Positions 1-7,945 of a stretch of DNA of 64,000 bases are shown here, one piece after another (positions within the stretch are counted from its first letter, which is position 1; each line of letters begins with the position of its first letter). Origin of the DNA: Janthinobacterium psychrotolerans (GTDB lineage: Bacteria > Pseudomonadota > Gammaproteobacteria > Burkholderiales > Burkholderiaceae_D). The notes below the pieces were generated by a model. The model was not told the origin of the DNA. It saw only the letters and a program-made list of their open reading frames with translations, and searched no databases. A program made the position numbers and the translations under genes. Location: assembly GCF_001677885.1 (NCBI RefSeq), contig NZ_LOCQ01000044.1, forward strand, positions 35,883-99,882. Reading direction: 5' to 3'.

Positions 1-386
1 TCGAACGTTTCGGCGAACTGGTAGTCCGGGTGGAAACTGGCCACCTGCAATTCGCCGTCCAGGTGCATGTCTTCCACGGCGGCGTCGGCCACGTCGAGGA
101 ACTCGTTATAGTCGAGGAAATCGTTCAGGGTGTACGGGTGGATCAGCAGGGTCGTGTCGATCTTGTCGGCACTGGTATCGGCCAGCGTTTGCAGCTCGTC
201 CATCAGCATCGCCAGCAAATCTTCCGGATTGCTCGAATCGCACACCACGTAGCGTATCTGTTTCTTGACGTGCACGGCCTTGGCAAACGGGCACAGGTTC
301 AGGCCGATCACGGCCTTTTCCAGCCAGTCGACGGTATTGGCGATAATGACGGCGTGGTCGTCGTCGTGGCGTGGCGGGGTATTCAT
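1..386 (-). CDS. DUF1415 family protein (3' end outside the window)
   Basis: Only the first 128 residues are present; the gene runs off the left edge. The start is the ATG at 384-386, since the reading frame is open from there to base 1. The visible part contains VDWLEKAVIGLNLCPFA near the N-terminus and an LLIHPYTLNDFLDYNEF segment, both typical of the DUF1415 family, a small uncharacterised cytosolic family common in proteobacteria. A conserved Cys sits in the NLCPFA motif. It is divergent from the lytic transglycosylase gene. The molecular function is unknown; the family assignment is by recognition of conserved segments. Confidence 0.8.
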   Translation of the reverse strand, partial: MNTPPRHDDDHAVIIANTVDWLEKAVIGLNLCPFAKAVHVKKQIRYVVCDSSNPEDLLAMLMDELQTLADTSADKIDTTLLIHPYTLNDFLDYNEFLDVADAAVEDMHLDGELQVASFHPDYQFAETF

Positions 387-703
387 AAGCGGGGACTCTC
401 TATCAATGGGTGACCGGCGAACACAGGCCGGCCAAAGCCAAATTGTACGCACTCTTTGCGCAGTCTCATACTTGCGGCCCGCCACGCTTGCGCCAGACCA
501 TGGCGCAACTATGCTATAACAGCGGCCGAACACGTTATTGGGCAAATTTTATTGGCAATAATTGCATTATTTACGAATGGAAACTTCCCTTTGCGCTGTC
601 ATCAGGCTGACATAATTCTTGACTCCGGCATGTGGATATACGTACACTCGCTGCTTGCTCATGGGTCAGTCCGATGTTTCTTCGACGACAACAATGGAAC
701 ACT
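387..703. other. Divergent intergenic region, 317 bases, no gene
   Basis: The stretch separates the DUF1415 gene (minus) from the lytic transglycosylase gene (plus). Short open frames run through it but none has a convincing ribosome binding site or recognisable product. It includes an AT-rich section around 540-580, unusual for this GC-rich window, and a plausible plus-strand promoter at 619-648. It presumably holds promoters for both flanking genes. Confidence 0.6.
619..648 (+). promoter_or_regulatory. Candidate sigma-70 promoter for the lytic transglycosylase gene
   Basis: TTGACT at 619-624 and TACACT at 643-648 are separated by 18 bases, close to the consensus -35 and -10 boxes. Transcription would begin near 655, leaving a leader of about 50 bases before the ATG at 704. 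Seen by eye only. Confidence 0.45.
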
Positions 704-2116
704 ATGCACGAAAACTCCTTTAAATCGACCGCACTGGCGGCATTGGTCCTGGCCCTGGCGCCAGCGCTGAGCCAGGCGTACGAAGCCGGTGTTGAGAGCG
801 ATAACGCGCCAGTCGCCGCCACCACACCGGCCCTGATCCCGATGACCGCCCAGGTCACGGCAAAACTCCCCACGCTCGACAACCGCCTGCAAAAGACCGA
901 TCGCCTGATGAAAAATCTCAGCGACAGTTCCGATCCGCTGCGCGAAGCCGATGTCTGGGGCCGCATCCGCAGCGGCTATGCGATTCCCGACCTGAACAAT
1001 CAACTGGTTGCCAATCACGTCAACTGGTACGCCACCCGCCCCGACCACCTGGCGCGCACCACGGCGCGCGCTTCGCGCTACATTTTCTATGTGGTGCAGG
1101 AACTGGAAAAGCGCGGCATGCCAACCGAACTGGCCTTGCTGCCGTTTATCGAATCCGCCTTCAACCCGCAGGCCTTCTCCAGCGCCAGCGCGGCCGGCCT
1201 GTGGCAGTTCGTGCCGGCCACCGGGCGCGATTTCAACCTCAAGCAGAACATGTTCAAGGACGAGCGCCGCGGCGTGCTGGCCTCGACCGATGCGGCGCTG
1301 ACCTATCTGCAGCGCCTGTATGACATGTTCGGCGACTGGCAACTGGCCCTGGCCGCCTACAACTGGGGCGAAGGCTCGGTGCAGCGCGCCATCAAGAAAA
1401 ACCAGTCGCTGGGCAAGCCGACCGACTTCGAAAGCCTGGCCGAGCTGATGCCGGCCGAAACGCGCAACTACGTGCCCAAGCTGCAGGCGGTCAAGAACAT
1501 CATCGCCAATCCGGCCCAGTATGGCCTGAGCCTGCCGGTGGTCGACAACCAGCCCTATTTCACGGCGATCGACAAGACCAGCGACATCGACATCACGGTC
1601 GCCGCCCAGCTGGCCGAACTGTCGACCGACGAATTCAAGGCGCTGAACCCGCAATTCAACCGCCCGGTGATCATCGGCGGCGAAAAAACCAAGATCTTGC
1701 TGCCCCAGGAAAATGCGGCCAAGTTCACCACCAACCTGGCGCAATGGGGCCATGCCCTGTCGAGCTGGACCACGCACAAGATCACCAATGCGCGTGAACG
1801 CATCGAGACGCTGGCGTCGAAATTCGGCACCACGGCCGACGTGCTGCGCCAGGCCAACAATATTCCGCAGCGCATGCGCCTGCGCGCCGGTTCGACCATC
1901 CTGGTGCCCAAGACTTCGGCCACGATGAACATGAACATCACCCAGGAAATCGCCGACAACGCCACCATGCTGTTCGAAGCGGATCGTCCGGAACGCGTCT
2001 TGAAAAATGTGCGCCGCGCCGTCAAGGGCGGCAAGGTACAAGCCGCGCCGATCTCGCTGGTCAAGCCACGCATCCAGCGCGGCGGCAGCAACAGCCGCGC
2101 CAAGGCGCGTCATTGA
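704..2116 (+). CDS. mltD: Membrane-bound lytic murein transglycosylase D-like protein with LysM
   Basis: A 470-residue peptidoglycan lytic transglycosylase expected to cleave the MurNAc-GlcNAc bond in the periplasm. Residues 1 to about 22 look like a signal peptide ending ALSQA. The SLT (family 1) domain spans roughly residues 120-240, with the catalytic Glu at about residue 150 in the PFIES motif, then AAGLWQFVPATG and AYNWGEGS at about 218. A LysM-like stretch follows near 300-340 and a clearer LysM near 358-407 ending STILVPK. The frame is open further upstream, but the ATG at 704 gives the signal peptide directly after the start. The tail is basic. No lipobox Cys is seen, so it may be soluble rather than a lipoprotein. 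Confidence 0.88.
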   Translation: MHENSFKSTALAALVLALAPALSQAYEAGVESDNAPVAATTPALIPMTAQVTAKLPTLDNRLQKTDRLMKNLSDSSDPLREADVWGRIRSGYAIPDLNNQLVANHVNWYATRPDHLARTTARASRYIFYVVQELEKRGMPTELALLPFIESAFNPQAFSSASAAGLWQFVPATGRDFNLKQNMFKDERRGVLASTDAALTYLQRLYDMFGDWQLALAAYNWGEGSVQRAIKKNQSLGKPTDFESLAELMPAETRNYVPKLQAVKNIIANPAQYGLSLPVVDNQPYFTAIDKTSDIDITVAAQLAELSTDEFKALNPQFNRPVIIGGEKTKILLPQENAAKFTTNLAQWGHALSSWTTHKITNARERIETLASKFGTTADVLRQANNIPQRMRLRAGSTILVPKTSATMNMNITQEIADNATMLFEADRPERVLKNVRRAVKGGKVQAAPISLVKPRIQRGGSNSRAKARH

Positions 2117-2218
2117 GACGGCCTCAACGCAGCCTGTTTCAACGCTGAATCCCGCCGGCCGCCACAGCCTAGCTGTCGCGGCCGGTTTTTCGTTGCCCAC
2201 CCAGCGAAAGGAGCCGAC

Positions 2219-3013
2219 ATGGCTTTCTTGCAAGGCAAGCACATCCTCATCACCGGCCTGCTGTCGAACCGGTCCATCGCCTACGGCATCGCCAGGGCCT
2301 GCCACCGCGAAGGCGCCACCCTGGCCTTTACCTATGTGGGCGAACGTTTTCGCGAGCGCATCACCGAGTTTGCACAAGAATTTGGCAGCGAACTGGTGTT
2401 CGACTGCGACGTCGGCAGCGACGCGCAGATCGCGGCCGTGTTTGCCGACCTGGCGCGGCACTGGCGGCAGCTCGACGGCCTGGTGCATGCGATCGGTTTT
2501 GCGCCGCGCGAGGCGATTGCCGGCGACTTTCTCGACGGCCTGTCGCGCGAGAATTTCCGCATCGCCCATGATATTTCCGCCTACAGCTTTCCCGCCATGG
2601 CCAAGGCCGCCCTGCCGCTGCTGCAGCCTGGCGCCTCGCTGCTGACCCTCACTTACCTGGGCGCCATGCGCGCCGTGCCCTACTACAACACCATGGGCCT
2701 GGCCAAGGCCTCGCTGGAAGCGTCCGTGCGCTACCTGGCCGAATCGCTGGGCCCGCGCGGCATCCGCGCCAATGGCATTTCGGCCGGCCCGATCAAGACC
2801 CTGGCCGCCTCCGGCATCAAGGACTTCGGCAAATTGCTGGGTTTTGTCGCCGAGCATGCGCCGCTGCGCCGCAATGTCACCATCGAGGAAGTGGGCAATA
2901 CAGCCGCGTTTTTGCTGTCCGACCTGGCCTCGGGCATCACCGGCGAGATCACCTATGTCGATGGCGGCTTTTCGCAAGTGATGGCGGTCCATCCGGAAGC
3001 AGACCGGGACTGA
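2219..3013 (+). CDS. fabI: Enoyl-[acyl-carrier-protein] reductase (NADH), FabI
   Basis: A 264-residue short-chain dehydrogenase-like enzyme that reduces trans-2-enoyl-ACP in the last step of each fatty acid elongation cycle. The glycine-rich cofactor site reads [13 protein letters not shown] (13-25). Tyr146 (TYLGA), Tyr156 and Lys163 (YYNTMGLAK) fall at the same positions as the catalytic Tyr/Tyr/Lys of E. coli FabI, so the enzyme should be active. A good Shine-Dalgarno, AAAGGAG, precedes the ATG. It lies 102 bases after mltD on the same strand. Length matches the family. Confidence 0.96.
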   Translation: MAFLQGKHILITGLLSNRSIAYGIARACHREGATLAFTYVGERFRERITEFAQEFGSELVFDCDVGSDAQIAAVFADLARHWRQLDGLVHAIGFAPREAIAGDFLDGLSRENFRIAHDISAYSFPAMAKAALPLLQPGASLLTLTYLGAMRAVPYYNTMGLAKASLEASVRYLAESLGPRGIRANGISAGPIKTLAASGIKDFGKLLGFVAEHAPLRRNVTIEEVGNTAAFLLSDLASGITGEITYVDGGFSQVMAVHPEADRD

Positions 3014-3403
3014 GGCAGTGGCCGCGCCGCACGCACTGGCAGCCATGCTGCGCCGAGCACATTATTTTGCCGCCGAAAGCGACACAATCGGGCGCGCGCC
3101 GCAAGCAAAATCAATTAGAACGTGCAGAACCGTGGAAAATACGGTATAGTGTCGTTGTGCGCTGCAATATGTTTCCTGCCGCAGTCAGATGCACGATAAA
3201 TTTAGCAGCTTCGCAAGCCTTAGCGCATCTTCAGGATGCCGCTTATTAAAGCCCTCCCGCCTTGTGTGTCGCACCTGACACCGTCCCGGCGCAAAGCTTT
3301 TGTGCCGAAATTTCTTTTTAGTTGAGTCATTTCGTTTTGGTTGGCGTTGCTATTTTGCGTTCTGCTTTTTGCAAGAACGCTGATTTTCACGAAAGAAAAA
3401 AGA
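3014..3403 (+). other. Long intergenic region / probable leader of the rhlE-type helicase gene
   Basis: This 390-base stretch holds no convincing gene; the open frame at 3067-3249 lacks a ribosome site and resembles nothing. From about 3140 it becomes T-rich compared with the rest of the window. A TATAGT box at 3145-3150 could be a -10 element, though no good -35 lies at the right distance. If that box is used, the helicase mRNA has an untranslated leader of about 250 bases, the kind of leader seen on cold-inducible and autoregulated RNA helicase genes. Confidence 0.4.
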
Positions 3404-4810
3404 ATGACATTTGAATCCTTAGGCCTGCATCCGTCCATCATCGCCGCTCTGACCGAATCAGGCTACACCGCGCCAACCGCGGTACAGTCGCAAGCGATTC
3501 CTGCCGCGATCGAAGGCCGTGATCTGCTGGTCTCGTCGCAGACCGGTTCGGGCAAGACCGCGGCATTCATGCTGCCGTCGCTGCACAAACTGGCCAGCGC
3601 CGAACAAAGCGCCGCCGGCAAGACGCCGAACCAGGAAATGCAAGCTTCGCGTGCCCGTGGCGAGCGTCCACGCTTCAAGGCTGCCCAGCCAAAAATGCTG
3701 GTGCTGACCCCGACCCGCGAACTGGCCCTGCAAGTAACCACCAATACCGACAAGTACAGCACCGGCATCCGCCGCATCAAGGCTGTGTCGATCCTGGGTG
3801 GCATGCCGTACCCGAAACAGATGCAACTGCTGGCCAAGAACCCGGAAATCCTGGTGGCCACCCCTGGCCGTCTGATCGACCACATGGATTCGGGCAAGAT
3901 CGACTTCTCGCAACTGGAAATCCTGGTGCTGGACGAAGCTGACCGCATGCTGGACATGGGCTTTATCGACGACATCGAAAAAATCGTCGAAGCCACGCCG
4001 GAAGGCCGCCAGACCATGCTGTTCTCGGCCACGCTGGACGGCGTCGTCGGCAACATGGCGCGCCGCATCACGAAAAACCCGCTGGTCATCCAGATCGCCG
4101 GTTCGTCGAACAAGCATGAAAACATCACCCAGCGCGTGCACTTCGTCGACGATCTGTCGCACAAGAATCGCCTGCTGGACCACCTGCTGCGCGACGAAAC
4201 GCTGGACCAGGCTGTGGTGTTTACCGCCACCAAGCGTGACGCCGACACCATCGCCGACCGCCTGAACATCGCCGGTTTCTCGGCTGCCGCCTTGCACGGC
4301 GACATGCACCAGGGCGCGCGCAACCGCACCCTGGACGGCATGCGCCGCGGCCAGGTCAAGGTACTGGTTGCCACCGACGTTGCCGCCCGCGGCATCGACG
4401 TGCCAACGATTACCCACGTGTTCAACTACGACCTGCCGAAGTTCCCGGAAGACTATGTCCACCGCATCGGCCGTACCGGCCGCGCCGGCCGCAATGGCCT
4501 GGCGATCTCGCTGGTGAACCACGCTGAAGGCATGAACGTCAAGCGTATCGAACGCTTCACCAAGCAATTGATCCCGGTCAATGTGATCGAAGGCTTCGAG
4601 CCGAAGAAAACGGCCTCGGCACCACGTTCGAGCGCCCGTCCGGGCGGCTGGAAACCAGGCGACAATCGCACTGCCGCCAAGCCAGGCCAGCGCACCTTCA
4701 GCAAGCCGGGCGCACCACGCAAGGACGGCGCACCGAGCACCGGCGGCGGCTACAAGGGTTCCAACCCGCGCAGCACCGACGGCGCACGCCGCAGCTACGG
4801 CGACCGTTAA
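3404..4810 (+). CDS. rhlE: DEAD-box RNA helicase, RhlE type
   Basis: A 468-residue ATP-dependent RNA helicase. It carries the Q motif (FESLGL, TAVQSQAIP), Walker A QTGSGKT at about 46-52, PTRELA, VLDEADRMLDMGF (DEAD box), the SAT motif in LFSATLD, and HRIGRTGRAGR. After about residue 395 there is a basic, Gly/Pro/Arg/Ser-rich disordered tail, typical of RhlE proteins and likely to bind RNA. The frame is open upstream to 3341, but the ATG at 3404 follows GAAAGAAAAAAG and begins with the family's usual MTFESLGL. A strong terminator follows. It probably acts in ribosome assembly or cold-condition RNA remodelling. A second RhlE-like helicase lies at 32365-33615. Confidence 0.92.
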   Translation: MTFESLGLHPSIIAALTESGYTAPTAVQSQAIPAAIEGRDLLVSSQTGSGKTAAFMLPSLHKLASAEQSAAGKTPNQEMQASRARGERPRFKAAQPKMLVLTPTRELALQVTTNTDKYSTGIRRIKAVSILGGMPYPKQMQLLAKNPEILVATPGRLIDHMDSGKIDFSQLEILVLDEADRMLDMGFIDDIEKIVEATPEGRQTMLFSATLDGVVGNMARRITKNPLVIQIAGSSNKHENITQRVHFVDDLSHKNRLLDHLLRDETLDQAVVFTATKRDADTIADRLNIAGFSAAALHGDMHQGARNRTLDGMRRGQVKVLVATDVAARGIDVPTITHVFNYDLPKFPEDYVHRIGRTGRAGRNGLAISLVNHAEGMNVKRIERFTKQLIPVNVIEGFEPKKTASAPRSSARPGGWKPGDNRTAAKPGQRTFSKPGAPRKDGAPSTGGGYKGSNPRSTDGARRSYGDR

Positions 4811-4843
4811 TCACGGATCGCATCGGCTGGTTTAGCGAGCAAT

Positions 4844-4880
4844 AAAAATGGCCACCAGATCGCTCTGGTGGCCATTTTTT
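4844..4880. terminator. Bidirectional rho-independent terminator between rhlE and the thioesterase gene
   Basis: A perfect 16-base stem (4844-4859 with 4864-4879) closes on the four-base loop TCGC. It is flanked by A-tract on the left and T-tract on the right, so it can stop transcription from both converging genes. Confidence 0.92.
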
Positions 4881-4894
4881 ATTGTGCGACAAGC

Positions 4895-5353
4895 TTATTT
4901 CTTGGACACCTTCTGGCGCGACAGCTTGCGCAGCTTGGCCTGCTCGAAGCGCACCTTCTGCTCGTCCGTTTCCAGCGCCAAAGGCGGCACGGCCACCGGC
5001 TTGCGGTGGGCGTCGACGGCCACCATCGTGAAATAGCAGCTATTGGCGTGGCGCACCAGGCGCTGCTGGATGTTTTCCGTCACCACGCGGATGCCCACTT
5101 CCATCGAGGTAGTGCCGGTGTAATTGATCGAGGCCAGGAACGTCACCAGTTCGCCCACGTGGATCGGCTGCAAAAACATCACCTGGTCGACCGACAGGGT
5201 CACCACATAGCTGCCCGAATAGCGGCTGGCGCAGGCGTAGGCGACGCTGTCGAGATATTTCAAAATGGTGCCGCCGTGCACGTTGCCTGAAAAATTGGCC
5301 ATATCGGGCGTCATCAGGACCGTCATCGTCAGTTCGTGGGCCGACCAGTTCAT
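4895..5353 (-). CDS. Acyl-CoA thioesterase, hotdog fold (YciA-like)
   Basis: A cytosolic hotdog-fold acyl-CoA hydrolase of about 152 residues. It contains NFSGNVHGGTILKYLDSVAY, where the HGG turn and following Asp are the usual active-site region, then a YVVTLSVDQVMFLQPIHVG strand and a basic Lys-rich tail. The start is uncertain. The ATG at 5351-5353 is chosen, but a TTG at 5363-5365 six bases after GGAG would add four residues, and another TTG lies at 5375-5377. The substrate chain length cannot be read from the sequence. It is convergent with rhlE across a shared terminator. Confidence 0.88.
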   Translation of the reverse strand: MNWSAHELTMTVLMTPDMANFSGNVHGGTILKYLDSVAYACASRYSGSYVVTLSVDQVMFLQPIHVGELVTFLASINYTGTTSMEVGIRVVTENIQQRLVRHANSCYFTMVAVDAHRKPVAVPPLALETDEQKVRFEQAKLRKLSRQKVSKK

Positions 5354-5403
5354 CGCGCTGTCCAAAGTGTTCTCCAAGGGGGAAGATAAAAAGTGATGGG
5401 GGA

Positions 5404-5429
5404 AATGAAAACCGGCCTCAGGGGCCGGT
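5404..5429 (-). terminator. Probable terminator after the 122-residue hypothetical gene
   Basis: On the minus strand a stem ACCGGCC / GGCCGGT (5411-5417 with 5423-5429) is followed by TTTTCATT, just downstream of the stop at 5438. Confidence 0.55.
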
Positions 5430-5437
5430 GGCAGGCT

Positions 5438-5806
5438 TTACAAGCCCAGCGTATCGATGTCGGCCAGCGAGTCGCGGCCCTTGTCGGAAATATCGTGGCC
5501 CTCGCCTTCGGCGCGCGCCACGATGTGGGCTTTCTTGCCCAGGAAATAGGCGACGTCGGTATCGAGCCTGGTCAGTGGATCGGCGGCGACGGCGCGTAAG
5601 CCCATGATGCAGCGGCGCAGAAACAGCAGTTGTTGCGCCTTGTCGGTGATGGACAGACGGCCATCCCTGGCATAGCTGAGCAGCTTCAGGCCGGACAGGC
5701 GCTTGGCATTGCGGGCAACGCAAGCGCTGGGGCGCTCGGTCTTGATGCCGCGTGCAACCTGCTCCAGCGCGTCATATTCGTCGGTGGTTAATTTCTCGTT
5801 CTTCAT
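5438..5806 (-). CDS. Hypothetical protein, 122 residues
   Basis: I do not recognise this gene. The chosen start (ATG at 5804-5806) gives MKNEKLTTDEYDALEQVARG and follows TGGAAACGCA; the frame is open a further 21 codons upstream. The protein is soluble and basic in its first half, with KRLSGLKLLSYARDGRLSIT resembling a small winged-helix-like segment (helix, then a strand-turn-strand). No signal peptide or membrane segment is seen. A terminator-like hairpin follows. It may be a small DNA-binding or regulatory protein, but this rests only on the look of that segment. Confidence 0.6.
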   Translation of the reverse strand: MKNEKLTTDEYDALEQVARGIKTERPSACVARNAKRLSGLKLLSYARDGRLSITDKAQQLLFLRRCIMGLRAVAADPLTRLDTDVAYFLGKKAHIVARAEGEGHDISDKGRDSLADIDTLGL

Positions 5807-5935
5807 TGCGTTTCCATAAAAGGCCAGGTGTTCGGCCCTCATGGTACGCGCCCCGCTGCGCATCGGCAACAGGCAAGGTGATTCAGTGGCCGCGCGCGCC
5901 GCGCCCGGCCAGTGGAAATGGCGCGATGACGCTGC

Positions 5936-6073
5936 TTATTTGAAGCTGCGTAACAGCAGCCAGGCCAGGCCGCAACCGGCCACGGCGCCCGTCAAGGCCA
6001 GGGCCAGCAAGCTTTTGCTGTCCAGCACAGGGCGGCGGCCCAGGTAAATTTTGTTATGCAGCGAATTACCCAT
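5936..6073 (-). CDS. Small single-span membrane protein, 45 residues
   Basis: This short gene starts at the ATG 6071-6073, six bases after a strong AGGAG ribosome site, and ends at TAA 5936-5938. The protein begins MGNSLHNKIYLGRRPVLDSK, then has one hydrophobic stretch of about 18 residues rich in Leu, Ala and Gly (residues about 22-42), and ends RSFK. The positive-inside rule suggests a cytoplasmic N-terminus. No function can be assigned. It is too short for most gene finders; the ribosome site is the main argument for it. Confidence 0.6.
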   Translation of the reverse strand: MGNSLHNKIYLGRRPVLDSKSLLALALTGAVAGCGLAWLLLRSFK

Positions 6074-6210
6074 GATGGTCTCCTGTAGCAGAATTGTTTT
6101 GATGTCTCATTATAAGAACAGAATCGTGACGCCTGCGTGACACACGGCGCTTCGCCGCCGCTTTGTGTGCGCCAGCGCTCACTTTGCGCGATCTCTGTTG
6201 TTTTATTGGC

Positions 6211-6229
6211 GTGGCGCCGCCGGCGCCAC
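6211..6229. repeat. Perfect inverted repeat downstream of the proline-rich ORF
   Basis: GTGGCGCCG and CGGCGCCAC form a 19-base palindrome with a single central base. It lies just after the stop of the proline-rich gene on the minus strand. No T-run follows on either strand, so it is not a typical rho-independent terminator, though it may stabilise the mRNA end. Confidence 0.45.
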
Positions 6230-6241
6230 GCCTGGCCGCTA

Positions 6242-6415
6242 TCAGCGCATCTTGACGGGCGGCTGCGGCGGGGTCGGCTCTTCGACCGGCACCGGATCGA
6301 CATCGGGCATTTTTTCCGGCGGCGGGATCACCGGATCGCCTTCCGGTGGCGGAATATTATCGGGCTCAGGGGTGCTGTGGGCGTGCAAATCAGGCTGCGG
6401 GTTCAAGGTATGCAT
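6242..6415 (-). CDS. Small proline-rich protein, 57 residues
   Basis: The start is the ATG at 6413-6415, preceded by an excellent AAGGAGGA ribosome site five bases away. About one third of the residues are proline and many others are acidic (PPPEGDPVIPPPEKMPDVDP is representative), so the protein should be disordered. It has no signal peptide or membrane segment and I recognise no family. A longer in-frame version reaching 6532 would overlap the glycosyltransferase start and lacks such a ribosome site, so it was rejected. Confidence 0.6.
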   Translation of the reverse strand: MHTLNPQPDLHAHSTPEPDNIPPPEGDPVIPPPEKMPDVDPVPVEEPTPPQPPVKMR

Positions 6416-6531
6416 GGTTTTCCTCCTTGCCGCCACTGTAGCGCAGGCAGGGAAATCATGGCGCGCACAGTGTGCGGGAACTAATTCGTATTGTGGCGGT
6501 CTAACCGTGCATGCAACCGACCCGAGCACCA

Positions 6532-7746
6532 ATGCATCGCAAAAAAATCCTCTTTGTCGCCGAGGCCGTCACGCTGGCCCATGTGGGCCGTCCGCTGACC
6601 CTGGCACAAGGTCTGGACGAAGCGCGCCACGAGGTGCACTTCGCCTGTACCGATGGCTACGACTTCTGCTTCCAGGGGATGCGCTTCCAGCGCTGGCGCA
6701 TCAACAGCATTCCATCGCAGCAATTCCTGCAGGCCCTGGCGCAAGGCAAGCCCGTGTATGACGAAGCGACCTTGCAAGCCTACGTCGAAGACGACCTGCG
6801 CCTGTTCGATGCGGTACGGCCCGACCTCGTTATCGGCGACTTCCGCTTGTCGCTGTCGGTCAGCGCGCGCCTGCGCGGCATTCCCTACATCACCGTCAGC
6901 AATGCCTACTGGAGCCCGCATGTGCGCCAGCACTATACGGTGCCCAGCCTGCCGCTCACGCGCATGCTGCCGATCTGGCTGGCCGATCCCCTGTTTCGCC
7001 TGATCCGTCCGCTGGCCTTTGCCAGCCATGCCATACCCCTGAACCGCGTACGCCGCCACCACGGCCTGTCCTCGCTGGGCAGCGACCTGCGCCGCATCTA
7101 TACGGACGCCGACCAGACCCTGTATGCCGACATCCCGCAACTGTTTCCGCCACAGGCCATGCCGGCCCATCACGGCTACTTGGGCGCCGTGGTCTGGGCG
7201 CCGCCGATGGCCTTGCCGCAGTGGTGGCAGCAGCTAGTGGAGGGCAAGGAAAGTGATCGTCCCCTGCTCTACGTCACCCTTGGCAGCTCGGGCCAGTCGC
7301 AGCTGCTGCCGCGCGTGCTGCAGGCGCTGTCGAGCTTGCCGGTGACCGTAATGGCCGCCACCGCCGGCACGATAGCACTGGCCAGCGTGCCGCCGAACGC
7401 CCATGTCGCGCCCTTCCTGCCCGGCGACGCGGCCGCGCGCCACGCCAGCCTGGTGATCTGCAATGGCGGCAGCCCCACCAGCCAGCAGGCCTTGACCGCC
7501 GGCGTGCCGGTGATCGGCATCGCCGGCAACCTCGACCAATACCTGAACATGCATGGCATCGTGGCGGCCGGCGCCGGCCTGTTGCTGCGCGCCGACCGCT
7601 ACCGGGACGACGCCTTGCGCCAGGCCGTCACCCGCTTGCTCGATGACCGCCAGGCGCAGCAGGCAGCACGGCAACTGGCGGCCGCCTTCCACGCTTGCCC
7701 GGCGGCCCCGCGCCTGCTGGAGCGCATCCAGATGCTGACTGGATGA
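6532..7746 (+). CDS. Glycosyltransferase, GT1 / MGT-like (GT-B fold)
   Basis: A 404-residue nucleotide-sugar-dependent glycosyltransferase. The N-terminal half begins KKILFVAEAVTLAHVGRPLT, a Rossmann-like strand with a His in the usual acceptor-side base position. The C-terminal half contains LYVTLGSSG and the donor-binding stretch CNGGSPTSQQALTAGVPVIG, matching the GGS-T-x-x-E/Q pattern of UDP-sugar transferases. No membrane segments are seen. An ATG at 6511 would add seven residues; neither start has a clear ribosome site. Nothing in the neighbourhood identifies the acceptor, which could be a lipid or secondary metabolite. It ends about 200 bases before the PEP-CTERM genes. Confidence 0.82.
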   Translation: MHRKKILFVAEAVTLAHVGRPLTLAQGLDEARHEVHFACTDGYDFCFQGMRFQRWRINSIPSQQFLQALAQGKPVYDEATLQAYVEDDLRLFDAVRPDLVIGDFRLSLSVSARLRGIPYITVSNAYWSPHVRQHYTVPSLPLTRMLPIWLADPLFRLIRPLAFASHAIPLNRVRRHHGLSSLGSDLRRIYTDADQTLYADIPQLFPPQAMPAHHGYLGAVVWAPPMALPQWWQQLVEGKESDRPLLYVTLGSSGQSQLLPRVLQALSSLPVTVMAATAGTIALASVPPNAHVAPFLPGDAAARHASLVICNGGSPTSQQALTAGVPVIGIAGNLDQYLNMHGIVAAGAGLLLRADRYRDDALRQAVTRLLDDRQAQQAARQLAAAFHACPAAPRLLERIQMLTG

Positions 7747-7762
7747 GACTGCTGGCAGCAGC

Positions 7763-7779
7763 GTCGGCATTTTTTACAG
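7763..7779 (+). repeat. 17-base motif shared by the two PEP-CTERM upstream regions, copy 1
   Basis: GTCGGCATTTTTTACAG occurs here and again, identically, at 8997-9013. Each copy precedes one of the paired PEP-CTERM genes. This copy ends 167 bases before its start codon and just upstream of the sigma-54-like promoter. Confidence 0.7.
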
Positions 7780-7850
7780 CCGCCTGCGCAAGCCCTGCCA
7801 GGCATCAACAACAATCGCACAAGTACCTGATTTACAAGCCAAAATATCTC

Positions 7851-7867
7851 TTGGCACGGAAGTCGCT
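7851..7867 (+). promoter_or_regulatory. Candidate sigma-54 (RpoN) promoter of the first PEP-CTERM gene
   Basis: TTGGCACGGAAGTCGCT fits the -24/-12 consensus TGGCACG-N4-TTGC with one mismatch, and GG at 7853-7854 is exactly ten bases from GC at 7865-7866. Transcription would start near 7878. RpoN control of PEP-CTERM genes through the PrsK/PrsR system is known in related bacteria. Confidence 0.6.
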
Positions 7868-7945
7868 ACGGAATGGCCATGAGCACCTGGCTGCAGGACT
7901 CAAACCAGACTTTCCTTAACCACTCCATGCTGTGAGGTAACCCAA

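Noticed and set aside
659..3046. Minus-strand open frame of 795 codons over mltD and fabI
   Set aside because: It is a high-GC shadow: two clearly recognised plus-strand genes cover the same bases and the translated product resembles nothing.
3067..3249. 60-codon open frame in the rhlE leader
   Set aside because: No ribosome site and no recognisable sequence; better treated as leader.
6211..6229. Hairpin as a rho-independent terminator
   Set aside because: No T-run follows on either strand, so it is listed only as an inverted repeat.
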